From assembly GCF_900996225.1 (NCBI RefSeq), contig NZ_CAAJGL010000044.1, positions 62,001-126,000 of the forward strand: a stretch of DNA of 64,000 nucleotides, written 5' to 3'. The notes under the pieces are model-generated. The model saw only the letters and a list, made by a program, of their open reading frames with translations, was not told where the DNA came from and ran no database searches. This DNA is from Paraburkholderia sp. BCC1884. GTDB taxonomy: Bacteria; Pseudomonadota; Gammaproteobacteria; Burkholderiales; Burkholderiaceae. Shown piece after piece: positions 57,245 to 64,000 of the stretch (the stretch's first letter is position 1; every line of letters begins with the position of its first letter). Position numbers and translations under genes: made by a program.

Positions 57245-57630
57245 TTGCTGCCTCTTCTATTATCCGAGCGCGCTTCCAGTCGAAATCGCGGCGCGCTGCT
57301 GGTTACGTAACGTTCGGCCGGTGTTCCGTGGCCGTCCTCCCCACATGCATCCGGTTCGCGTGATCGACGTCACGCCCGGTGGCCTCTTGTCATGCGCGAC
57401 ACAGCTTGCGCCAGCGGGCGTTGCGCTTCACGCCCTGTCTTTCAGCCCGGCTGGAAACGCCCCGCACGATGCTTTTCGAGCAGGAAGTGTTCCAGGTTGA
57501 GGGCCTCTCTTGCGTCATTTGCGCAGCTCGTTCGGTGAGCGGGCCGCGGTTTGGGTAAACTGGCACCAACTTTTCCCTTTTTCCGTCATCTGTCGCACGT
57601 TCGCGTTGCAAACGGTGGCGGTTCCCCGCG
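57245..57630. other. intergenic region, 386 bp, divergent promoters expected
   Basis: Lies between divergent genes. No coding frame, terminator or clear promoter pair could be recognised by eye. Confidence 0.5.
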
Positions 57631-58473
57631 ATGTCCAGCAAAACCCACGAAATCCGCCCCAACCAATCCGTCGAACTGCTCAAGGAGCTTCATATCCTGA
57701 CGCGCGACGGCAAAATGAACCAGGACAGCCGCCGCAAGCTGAAGCAGGTCTATCACCTGTTCCAGTTCATCGAGCCGCTGCTCAAGGATCTGAAGGACAA
57801 GCAAGGCGCCTTGTCCCTCGTCGACCACGGCGCGGGTAAGTCATATCTAGGTTTTATCCTGTATGACCTTTTCTTCAAGGAGTTTCAGAACGCCGCGGGT
57901 GGGGCTTCGCACATTTACGGCATCGAAACGCGCGAGGATCTCGTCACCAGGTCCGAGGAACTGGCCGCGCGGCTCGGCTTTACGGGGATGTCGTTTCTGA
58001 ACCTGTCGGTGGCGGAGTCGATCACGTCGGCGCAATTGCCCGCGCAGATCGACATCGTGACGGCGCTGCACGCGTGCAACACGGCCACCGACGACGCGCT
58101 GCGCTTCGCGCTGGAAAAACAGGCGAAATACATCGTGGTAGTGCCGTGCTGTCAGGCCGAAGTGGCGGGCGTGCTACGGCAGAACAAAGGGAAATCGCTC
58201 GCGAACGCATTGACGGAGATCTGGCGGCACCCCCTGCATACACGGGAGTTCGGCAGCCAGATCACGAACGTCCTGCGCTGTCTGCAACTGGAAGCGCATG
58301 GCTATCAGGTCAGCGTGACCGAGCTGGTCGGCTGGGAACATTCGATGAAGAACGAACTGATCATCGCCCAGTACAAGGATTTACCGCGCCGGCGCCCGGC
58401 CGAGCGGCTCAACGAGGTGATGGAAACGCTCGGGATCGAAGAGCTGAAAGAGCGGTTTTTCGTTCCGGCCTAA
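57631..58473 (+). CDS. methyltransferase-like protein (Methyltransf_32 type)
   Basis: A 280-residue protein of the GSTCD/Methyltransf_32 group. The SAM-binding motif I is VDHGAGKSYLGFILYDLFF, an acidic residue follows in YGIETREDLVTRSEELA, and the characteristic motifs ALHACNTATDDALRFAL and VVPCCQAEV are present. The last may be the catalytic or substrate region in this group. N-terminal 50 residues form a basic helical lead. The substrate is unknown; human and bacterial relatives are also poorly characterised. The gene is monocistronic and convergent with DUF1415. Confidence 0.85.
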   Translation: MSSKTHEIRPNQSVELLKELHILTRDGKMNQDSRRKLKQVYHLFQFIEPLLKDLKDKQGALSLVDHGAGKSYLGFILYDLFFKEFQNAAGGASHIYGIETREDLVTRSEELAARLGFTGMSFLNLSVAESITSAQLPAQIDIVTALHACNTATDDALRFALEKQAKYIVVVPCCQAEVAGVLRQNKGKSLANALTEIWRHPLHTREFGSQITNVLRCLQLEAHGYQVSVTELVGWEHSMKNELIIAQYKDLPRRRPAERLNEVMETLGIEELKERFFVPA

Positions 58474-58513
58474 GCCTTCTCACCAACGTCGACGGATTCT
58501 CGGCGCATTGGGC

Positions 58514-59068
58514 TCAGCGCTTCATCAACGCGTCCCAGCCGGCGAGGCCGATGCGTCGTAGCGTCTGCTGGTTGCGCTCGTAAATGTCTTCGGCGTCCGG
58601 AAACGCCTGCACCGCCCGTTCGATGCTGTCCTCGCGCAGCAGGTGAAGAATCGGATAGGGCGCGCGATTCGTATAGTTCTCGATATCGTCGGGCGCGCTG
58701 TCTTCGAACTGGTAGCGCGGATGAAAGCTGGCGATCTGGACGATGCCTTCCAGGCGAAGCTGCTTGAGCATACGGTCGGCGAAAAACAGGCAGTCGTTGT
58801 AGTCGAGAAAGTCGCCCAGCGCTTGCGGCAGGATCAGAAGCGTGGTGTCCAGCGCCTCGGAATCGGCGGCAATCAGCATCTGCAGTTCGGTTTCGAGGTC
58901 GGTCAGCGCGCCTTCCATGTCGGCAGCGTCGCTCACGGCATAGCGGATTTGTCCCTTGACGTGCACGGCCTTGGCAAACGGACATAGATTCAGCCCGATC
59001 ACGGCCTCAGTCAGCCAGTGACGAGTAGCGGCGACGACAGCATCATGGGATTCGACGGGCAACGTCAT
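58514..59068 (-). CDS. DUF1415 domain-containing protein
   Basis: A 184-residue DUF1415 protein. Family features are the N-terminal RHWLTEAVIGLNLCPFAKAV with a conserved Cys, LETTLLI-type LDTTLLILPQALGDFLDYNDCLFFAD, and the central IVQIASFHPRYQFEDSAPDDIENYTNRAPYPILHLLREDSI in parts, where HPRYQF and NRAPYP are near-invariant. No enzymatic activity is established for the family. The conserved Cys and His suggest a catalytic or metal site, as an inference. Confidence 0.9.
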   Translation of the reverse strand: MTLPVESHDAVVAATRHWLTEAVIGLNLCPFAKAVHVKGQIRYAVSDAADMEGALTDLETELQMLIAADSEALDTTLLILPQALGDFLDYNDCLFFADRMLKQLRLEGIVQIASFHPRYQFEDSAPDDIENYTNRAPYPILHLLREDSIERAVQAFPDAEDIYERNQQTLRRIGLAGWDALMKR

Positions 59069-59163
59069 GGCAGCGGGCGCAAGGTCTAAAACGCCATTCT
59101 AACGGCGCTGGCTGCGCGCGATTCCCGTCCGACTCGTCCCAGCTCGCACCCCGAGCGCGAATC

Positions 59164-59805
59164 TCAGGCCGCAGCCTTCCCGCCGCATGCCGCAGCGATC
59201 AGCTGAGCGGCGACTTTGGGCGCCACCAGAATCGGCCCGCAACCGGGACCGTAGGTCTGGCTGGCCGCGTACACACCTTCGATCATCAGGCCGAGCGCGT
59301 CGGCGAGACCTTTGGGATCGTTCGCGCCGGCTGCGGTCGTGAGTTCGACCAGGCGCGCGAGCAGCCGCTCCTTGTTGCGAAACACGAATTGCCGCGCGGG
59401 ATGCGCCGCATCCGGAAACTCCACCGCGATATTCACGAAAGGACAGCCGCGATAGTCGTCGATCGCCGCGCGTAGTGCGAGGTCGTCGAAATATTGCTGT
59501 AGCTGTTTCGCCGGCTCGCCGGGATGTTTGGCAAAGCTCTTCTCCACGTAGCCGAAGAACTGCTCGTCCTTGCGCGCCAGGTAGGCCAGAATCAGATCGT
59601 CCTTCGACGAGAATTGGCGGTACAAACTCATCTTGTTGACACCGGCGCGCTCCACCACCGCGTCCACGCCAACCATGCGCACGCCCTCGCGATAGAACAG
59701 CTCCTCCGCGGCGCGCAGCAAATACTGTTGCGCCTCGGGCCCGGCGGTCTGCGCGCCGCGCGCACGCTTTGCAGCGACCGGCTTGCGAGTTTGAATATCG
59801 GACAT
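59164..59805 (-). CDS. TetR-family transcriptional regulator
   Basis: A 213-residue regulator. The DNA-binding domain (about 25-75) has the TetR helix-turn-helix LLRAAEELFYREGVRMVGVDAVVERAGVNKMSLYRQFSSKDDLI in parts; the rest is an all-helical ligand domain with GCPFVNIAVEFPDAAHPARQFV, as in AcrR/YxaF-like members. It is divergent from an MFS transporter gene, with 158 bases between the two starts. That gap holds a perfect 8-bp inverted repeat, so autoregulation and repression of the transporter are likely. Confidence 0.9.
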   Translation of the reverse strand: MSDIQTRKPVAAKRARGAQTAGPEAQQYLLRAAEELFYREGVRMVGVDAVVERAGVNKMSLYRQFSSKDDLILAYLARKDEQFFGYVEKSFAKHPGEPAKQLQQYFDDLALRAAIDDYRGCPFVNIAVEFPDAAHPARQFVFRNKERLLARLVELTTAAGANDPKGLADALGLMIEGVYAASQTYGPGCGPILVAPKVAAQLIAAACGGKAAA

Positions 59806-59873
59806 GGTCTGCCACCTGGATCGAATTGACGCCTTGACATGTTACCGACCAGTCACTACTATCGCAACTCTAA

Positions 59874-59893
59874 TTGTGACAACTCTGTCACAA
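59874..59893. promoter_or_regulatory. palindromic operator candidate between tetR-type gene and MFS gene
   Basis: TTGTGACA (59874-59881), spacer ACTC, TGTCACAA (59886-59893): a perfect 8+8 inverted repeat in a divergent promoter region, about 70 bases from each start. It has the size expected of a TetR-family operator. Confidence 0.6.
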
Positions 59894-59963
59894 GTCCTTT
59901 ACCGAAGTCGTAACAATGCGTGGCAGCGACGGCCCCTTCGGGCGTGCGCTGACTGGAGAACCG

Positions 59964-61247
59964 ATGAACTGGGCAGCGAGATTGATTGGCGGGCGTTTCC
60001 ACTACGGCTGGTTGACGGTCGCGGTGGTATTTCTGGTACTGCTGGCGGCCGCCGGCACGCGCGCCACGCCGAGCGTCATGATGCTGCCGCTCGAACATCA
60101 ATTCGGCTGGAGCCGTGGCACGATCTCGCTGGCGATTTCGGTGAATATCGCTTTGTACGGTCTGATGGGACCGTTCGCGGCGGCGGCGATGCAGCGCTTC
60201 GGCGTGCGTCCCACCTTGCTCGCCGCGCTCGGCACGATGGCGGCCGGCGTGGCGCTGTCCTCGCTGATGACGCATCCGTGGCAGATGGTGCTGATCTGGG
60301 GCGTGATGGTCGGCGGCTCGACGGGCGTCGCGGCGCTGTCCTTGTCGGCGACGGTGGTGACACGCTGGTTCACCACGCATCGCGGCCTCGTAATGGGCAT
60401 TCTCACGGCCAGCTCAGCCACCGGCCAGTTGGTCTTCCTGCCGATGCTCGCGGCGATTGCCGAGCACTACGGCTGGCGTCAGGTGGTGTGGGTTGTCGCG
60501 CTGGCTGCAGCGATCGTGATTCCGCTGGTGCTGTTCCTGCTGCCCGAGCGCCCGGCCGACATGGCGCTGCGCCCCTATGGCGAGCCGCACGACGCACCGC
60601 TCGCGCCCGCTGCAGCCAAACAGAATCCGCTTGCCATCGCGTTCGGCACGCTGGGCATGGCGAGCAAGACGCGCGATTTCTGGCTGCTGTTTTTCAGCTT
60701 CTTCATTTGCGGCGCGAGCACCAACGGCTACGTCGGCACCCACCTGATCGCGATGTGCGGCGACTACGGCATGACGGAAGTGCAGGGTGCCTCGCTGCTC
60801 GCGGCCATGGGCATCTTCGACCTGTTCGGCACGACGCTCTCGGGCTGGCTGTCGGACCGTTTCGATAGCCGCGTGCTGCTGTTCTGGTACTACGGTTTGC
60901 GCGGCTTGTCGCTGATGTATTTACCGCACGCGTTCGGCATCGACTTTTTCGGCTTGCCCCTGTTCGCGGTGTTCTACGGCCTCGACTGGATCGCCACCGT
61001 GCCGCCGACGGTGCGTCTTGCCACCGACGTCTACGGCAAGGAAGCGGCACCGGTGGTGTTCGGCTGGGTGGTCGCCGGTCATCAACTCGGCGCGGCGTTC
61101 GCGGCGCTCGGCGCGGGCATGCTGCGCGCGAGCCTCGGCACCTACACGGTGGCGTCGATGATTTCGGGCGGTTTGTGTCTCGTCGCGGCGGTGATCGTGT
61201 TGCGCATCAACCGGGCTGCGAAGGCGCCGGAGCCGCAGGCGGTGTAA
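59964..61247 (+). CDS. MFS transporter (oxalate/monocarboxylate-like)
   Basis: A 427-residue major facilitator with 12 membrane segments. The start at ATG 59964 (MNWAARLIGGRFHYGW) follows TGGAGAACCG; a 16-codon longer frame is not hydrophobic or conserved. The FHYGWLTVAVVFLVLL opening, the QFGWSRGTISLAIS segment and GWLSDRFDSR match the oxalate/formate and monocarboxylate porter groups. Regulated presumably by the divergent TetR-type gene. The substrate is not known. Confidence 0.9.
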   Translation: MNWAARLIGGRFHYGWLTVAVVFLVLLAAAGTRATPSVMMLPLEHQFGWSRGTISLAISVNIALYGLMGPFAAAAMQRFGVRPTLLAALGTMAAGVALSSLMTHPWQMVLIWGVMVGGSTGVAALSLSATVVTRWFTTHRGLVMGILTASSATGQLVFLPMLAAIAEHYGWRQVVWVVALAAAIVIPLVLFLLPERPADMALRPYGEPHDAPLAPAAAKQNPLAIAFGTLGMASKTRDFWLLFFSFFICGASTNGYVGTHLIAMCGDYGMTEVQGASLLAAMGIFDLFGTTLSGWLSDRFDSRVLLFWYYGLRGLSLMYLPHAFGIDFFGLPLFAVFYGLDWIATVPPTVRLATDVYGKEAAPVVFGWVVAGHQLGAAFAALGAGMLRASLGTYTVASMISGGLCLVAAVIVLRINRAAKAPEPQAV

Positions 61248-61364
61248 AGCCGATCTGCGGAAAAACTAAAGCGCTCGGGTTGGAGCGCGAGCGCCGAAGC
61301 CCGGTTATGCTATGTGACCCCGGGCAGCCGCCCGACGATCATGAATTTCGACCGAGAGAAGCGC

Positions 61365-61958
61365 ATGACCAACAAACCCGCCCCTACCGAAGTTGCCATT
61401 CACGAGCTGATTGCAGGCCGCTGGAGCCCGCGCGCGTATTCCAGCGAGCCGGTGAGCCGCGAACATCTGCGCTCGGTGCTCGAAGCGGCACGCTGGGCAC
61501 CGTCTTCGTATAACGGGCAACCGTGGCGATTCATCGTGTTCGACCGCAGCGTGGACGAAGTCTCGTTCAAGCAGGCTTTCGCCACGCTAGTGCCGTTCAA
61601 TCAGGGCTGGAATGCGCCGGCGCCGGTGCTGATTGCCGTGACCACGCATACGCTCACGAACAAGGGCGAAGTGAATCGCTGCGCACCGTACGATGCGGGC
61701 GCCGCGGCAATGTCGCTGGTGTTGCAGGCGCATGCGCTGGGTCTCGCCGCGCATCAGATGAGCGGCTTCGATCCGAATGCGTTCCGAACCGCTTTCAAAC
61801 TACCGAGCGACGTCGAAGTCATCGCGATCATTTCGCTCGGTCATTATGGTGAGGTCGACAAGCTGGACCCGGTGTTGCGGGAGCGCGAGAAATCAGTGCG
61901 TCAGCGTCTGCCGCTGGCGGATATCGCCTATGGTGGCGGCTGGAAGAAGGCTTTCTAG
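61365..61958 (+). CDS. nitroreductase-family protein
   Basis: A 197-residue FMN-dependent nitroreductase-like protein. The start at ATG 61365 (MTNKPAPTEVAIHEL) has AGAGAAG upstream; a frame from 61314 is less likely. RWSPRAYSSEPV with the FMN-phosphate-binding Arg-Ser, and ARWAPSSYNGQPWRFIVFDR, are family hallmarks. AAHQMSGFDPNAFRTAF and ISLGHYG mark the C-terminal half. Such enzymes reduce quinones, nitroaromatics or enones with NAD(P)H; this subgroup is small and uncharacterised. It ends at a terminator that also abuts the next, convergent gene. Confidence 0.92.
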   Translation: MTNKPAPTEVAIHELIAGRWSPRAYSSEPVSREHLRSVLEAARWAPSSYNGQPWRFIVFDRSVDEVSFKQAFATLVPFNQGWNAPAPVLIAVTTHTLTNKGEVNRCAPYDAGAAAMSLVLQAHALGLAAHQMSGFDPNAFRTAFKLPSDVEVIAIISLGHYGEVDKLDPVLREREKSVRQRLPLADIAYGGGWKKAF

Positions 61959-61990
61959 AACGCTGGTTTTCCGGCGATGGATCAGACAAA

Positions 61991-62016
61991 CGCGCGGTGC
62001 TCACCGCGCGTTTTTT
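61991..62016 (+). terminator. terminator of nitroreductase gene
   Basis: CGCGCGGT (61991-61998), loop GCTC, ACCGCGCG (62003-62010), then TTTTTT. The T-run overlaps the stop codon region of the convergent MFS gene (stop at 62015-62017). Confidence 0.92.
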
Positions 62017-63502
62017 ATTGGGCGCCGCCCGGAGCGTCATCCGTCACGCTCGATAGTGGCGCGGCGACGTTTTCCAGCGACTTGCGTTCGGCGTCCACGC
62101 CCCAGATTGCGGCGATCACCGCGGCCCCGAGCATCAGCGCCGAGCCGACCAGGTAGCCCGAATACACCGCGCCGCGCTCGTGTGTATCGATCAGACGACC
62201 AAAAAACGCCGGGCCGATGATGCCGCCGAGTGCCGTGCCGAACGCATAAAAAACCGCGATCGCCAGCGCGCGGATTTCCAGCGGAAACGATTCGCTGACC
62301 GTCAGATACGCGGAGCTGGCCGCCGCCGAGGCGAAGAAGAAAATCACCATCCACGCTGCTGTTTGCGTGACGACGGTGAGCATCTGCTGCTCGAACAGGT
62401 AGCCGCTCACCGTCAGCAGGATTGCGGAGAGGCCGTAAGTCGTCGCGATCATCTTGCGTCGGCCGATCACATCGAAGAGTCGCCCGAGCAGCAGTGGTCC
62501 GAGGAAATTGCCGAGTGCGAAGGGCAGCAAATACCAGCCGATGTGGTCACCCGGCACCTGATAGAAATCGGTCAGCACGAGCGCGTAGGTGAAAAAGATC
62601 GCGTTGTAGAAGAAGGCTTGCGCGGTCATCAGCGAGAGGCCGACCAACGCGCGCCGTCGGTGTACGTTGAAGAGGGTATGGAAGACCTCGCGCAGCGGCG
62701 TGTGCCCGCGTGAACGCAGACGCAACCGGGTGAGGTCGTGGTCCGTGAGCGTGTGGCCTTCCTTGCGGAAGCGTGTTTCGATGCCTTCGACAATCGAACG
62801 TGCCTCGGCTTTGTCGCCGTGTGTCAGCAGCCAGCGCGGACTTTCGGGCACCCAGATGCGCATTGGCAGGATGGCCAGCGCCAGCACCGCGCCGATGAAA
62901 AAGCATGCGCGCCAGCCCCAGTCGGACGGCAGCAGATGCGGGTCGAGCAGCACCAGCGAACCGGCCGCGCCGAGTCCCGCGCCGACCCAGAAGGTTCCGT
63001 TGATGCCGAGATCGGTCCAGCCGCGCACGCGGGCCGGCGTGAATTCCTGAATCGTCGAATTGATCGCCGTATATTCGCCGCCGATGCCCGCGCCCGTCAG
63101 GAAGCGAAACAACAGAAAGCTGGCCAGATTCCACGACAATGCAGTCGCGGCGGTCGCTGCCAGATAAAGGCCTAGCGTGATAAAAAACAGCTTTCGTCGA
63201 CCAAGCCGGTCGGTCAGCCAGCCAAAACCGAGCGCGCCGAGCACGGCGCCGGCGATGTACGCGCTACCTGCCAAGCCGACGTCCGCGTTGGTAAAGTGCA
63301 ACGCTGGGCTCGATTTCAGCGCACTCGCCACCGCACCCGCGAGCGTGACTTCCAGGCCGTCGAGCAGCCACGTTACGCCCAGCGCCACGACGATCAGCGA
63401 GTGGAAGCGGCCCCAAGGCAGGCGATCGAGCCTGGACGGCAAATCCGTTTCGATCACCTCGGCGTTTTTCTCGCGGACAGCGGCGGTAGGCGGCGCGCTC
63501 AT
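62015..63502 (-). CDS. MFS transporter (sugar/aromatic-acid symporter type)
   Basis: A 495-residue major facilitator with 12 membrane segments. Motif A variants GWLTDRLGRRKLFF and GRLFDVIGRRKM are in the two halves, GAGIGGEYTAINSTIQEF follows in helix 5, and WVPESPRWLLTHGD sits before the central loop; these are typical of the sugar-porter/AAHS-like groups. The central cytoplasmic loop is long and charged. No adjacent catabolic gene hints at the substrate. The start ATG 63502 has AGGAGAC upstream. Confidence 0.9.
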   Translation of the reverse strand: MSAPPTAAVREKNAEVIETDLPSRLDRLPWGRFHSLIVVALGVTWLLDGLEVTLAGAVASALKSSPALHFTNADVGLAGSAYIAGAVLGALGFGWLTDRLGRRKLFFITLGLYLAATAATALSWNLASFLLFRFLTGAGIGGEYTAINSTIQEFTPARVRGWTDLGINGTFWVGAGLGAAGSLVLLDPHLLPSDWGWRACFFIGAVLALAILPMRIWVPESPRWLLTHGDKAEARSIVEGIETRFRKEGHTLTDHDLTRLRLRSRGHTPLREVFHTLFNVHRRRALVGLSLMTAQAFFYNAIFFTYALVLTDFYQVPGDHIGWYLLPFALGNFLGPLLLGRLFDVIGRRKMIATTYGLSAILLTVSGYLFEQQMLTVVTQTAAWMVIFFFASAAASSAYLTVSESFPLEIRALAIAVFYAFGTALGGIIGPAFFGRLIDTHERGAVYSGYLVGSALMLGAAVIAAIWGVDAERKSLENVAAPLSSVTDDAPGGAQ

Positions 63503-63691
63503 TGCTATAAGTCTCCTGAGGTCCGAAAATTGGTGGCGTATCCTGTGGAAATGAGCAATTTTCGTTCCGTTGAGCAGAGCTTTGGTGTCGTCGCGCGAGG
63601 TTTGAAAGCGTCAGTTGATGCTGGCCGCGCTTTCGTGTTACAAAGCCGCTCCCCTTTCTGTCCGCGCCAGCCGTGAGCGGCGATTCCTGCC

Positions 63692-64000
63692 ATGAACTAT
63701 TGCGCGATTGACTTCGGTACTTCCAACTCGGCCGTGGCCGTTCCTGACGGCACGCAGCTCAAGCTCGCGCCGGTCGAGGGCGCCTATACGACGCTGCCCA
63801 CGTCCGTCTTTTTCAACACGGACGAGAACACCCGCGAGTACGGGCGGGCGGCGCTGGCGGCGTATATCGACGGTTTCGATGGCCGCCTGATGCGGTCCAT
63901 GAAAAGTATTCTCGGCTCGCCGCTCGCCGAGAATTCGACCGATCTCGGCGACGGCTCAGCGATCAAATACACGGACGTGATCGCGATTTTTGTCGATCAC
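63692..64000 (+). CDS. Hsp70-family protein, YegD-like (5' part, cut by window end)
   Basis: The first 103 codons of an actin-fold Hsp70 relative. It begins MNYCAIDFGTSNSAVAV, the phosphate-1 loop of the Hsp70/actin ATPase, followed by TTLPTSVFFNTDEN and RLMRSMKSILGS, which resemble YegD-type single-domain Hsp70 proteins rather than DnaK. YegD proteins generally lack the peptide-binding domain and their role is unknown. The gene continues beyond base 64000, so total length cannot be judged. Confidence 0.88.
   Translation, partial: MNYCAIDFGTSNSAVAVPDGTQLKLAPVEGAYTTLPTSVFFNTDENTREYGRAALAAYIDGFDGRLMRSMKSILGSPLAENSTDLGDGSAIKYTDVIAIFVDH

Overview
This window is ordinary high-GC core chromosome of a beta-proteobacterium. 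Gene content, gene order and protein sequences fit Burkholderiales, most likely Paraburkholderia or Burkholderia. The supporting evidence is the aroB-dgt-gltBD, thi, mla-murA-his-tat and petABC-sspAB-tRNA blocks, a TPP riboswitch in front of thiO, the short HisG form, and a 367-residue ThiE with an N-terminal extension. Genus is an inference; no 16S gene is present.

Layout. 1-2.3 kb: 3' end of aroB, dgt and a DUF883 membrane-anchor gene. 2.7-11 kb: an OmpW porin, a RAYT-type transposase-like gene that lacks its catalytic residues, and glutamate synthase gltB-gltD closed by a bidirectional terminator. 11-13.6 kb: an MFS transporter and dadA on the minus strand. 13.9-21.4 kb: the most accessory-looking stretch. 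It holds a Tat-exported lipoprotein of tyrosine-phosphatase fold with Ser in place of the catalytic Cys, an EnvZ/OmpR-type pair, a run of small secreted or lipoprotein genes ending in an orphan flgH paralogue, a second OmpR-type regulator closely related to the first, and two more exported proteins of unknown function. 21.7-24.3 kb: an SDR enzyme overlapping an SbmA/YddA-like ABC transporter.

24.6-28.3 kb: TPP riboswitch and thiO-thiS-thiG-thiE. 28.4-36.2 kb: the Mla lipid-transport genes mlaF-E-D-A-C-B, a YadGH-like ABC exporter, ibaG and murA. 36.2-44.3 kb: the whole his pathway hisG-D-C-B-(marC)-H-A-F-I-E, with perfect hairpins in several intercistronic gaps. 44.4-47.1 kb: DUF4870, hinT and tatABC, closed by a bidirectional terminator. 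47.2-49.2 kb: a membrane-anchored HtrA protease divergent from a Nif3-family gene. 49.4-53.6 kb: the cytochrome bc1 operon petABC, sspA, sspB and tRNA-Thr(UGU). 53.6-64 kb: single genes (two methyltransferases, a BaiN/HI0933 flavoprotein, DUF1415, TetR divergent from an MFS gene, nitroreductase, a second MFS gene) and the start of a YegD-like Hsp70.

Functional links. Two predicted Tat substrates (the Rieske protein PetA and the phosphatase-like lipoprotein) lie in the same window as tatABC. The Mla, LPS/peptidoglycan-related and FlgH-paralogue genes are all envelope functions. The best candidate for something undescribed is the 15.0-21.4 kb locus, where an L-ring protein without a flagellum sits among uncharacterised exported proteins and two paralogous response regulators that share one visible kinase. 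No phage, plasmid, CRISPR or complete insertion sequence was seen.
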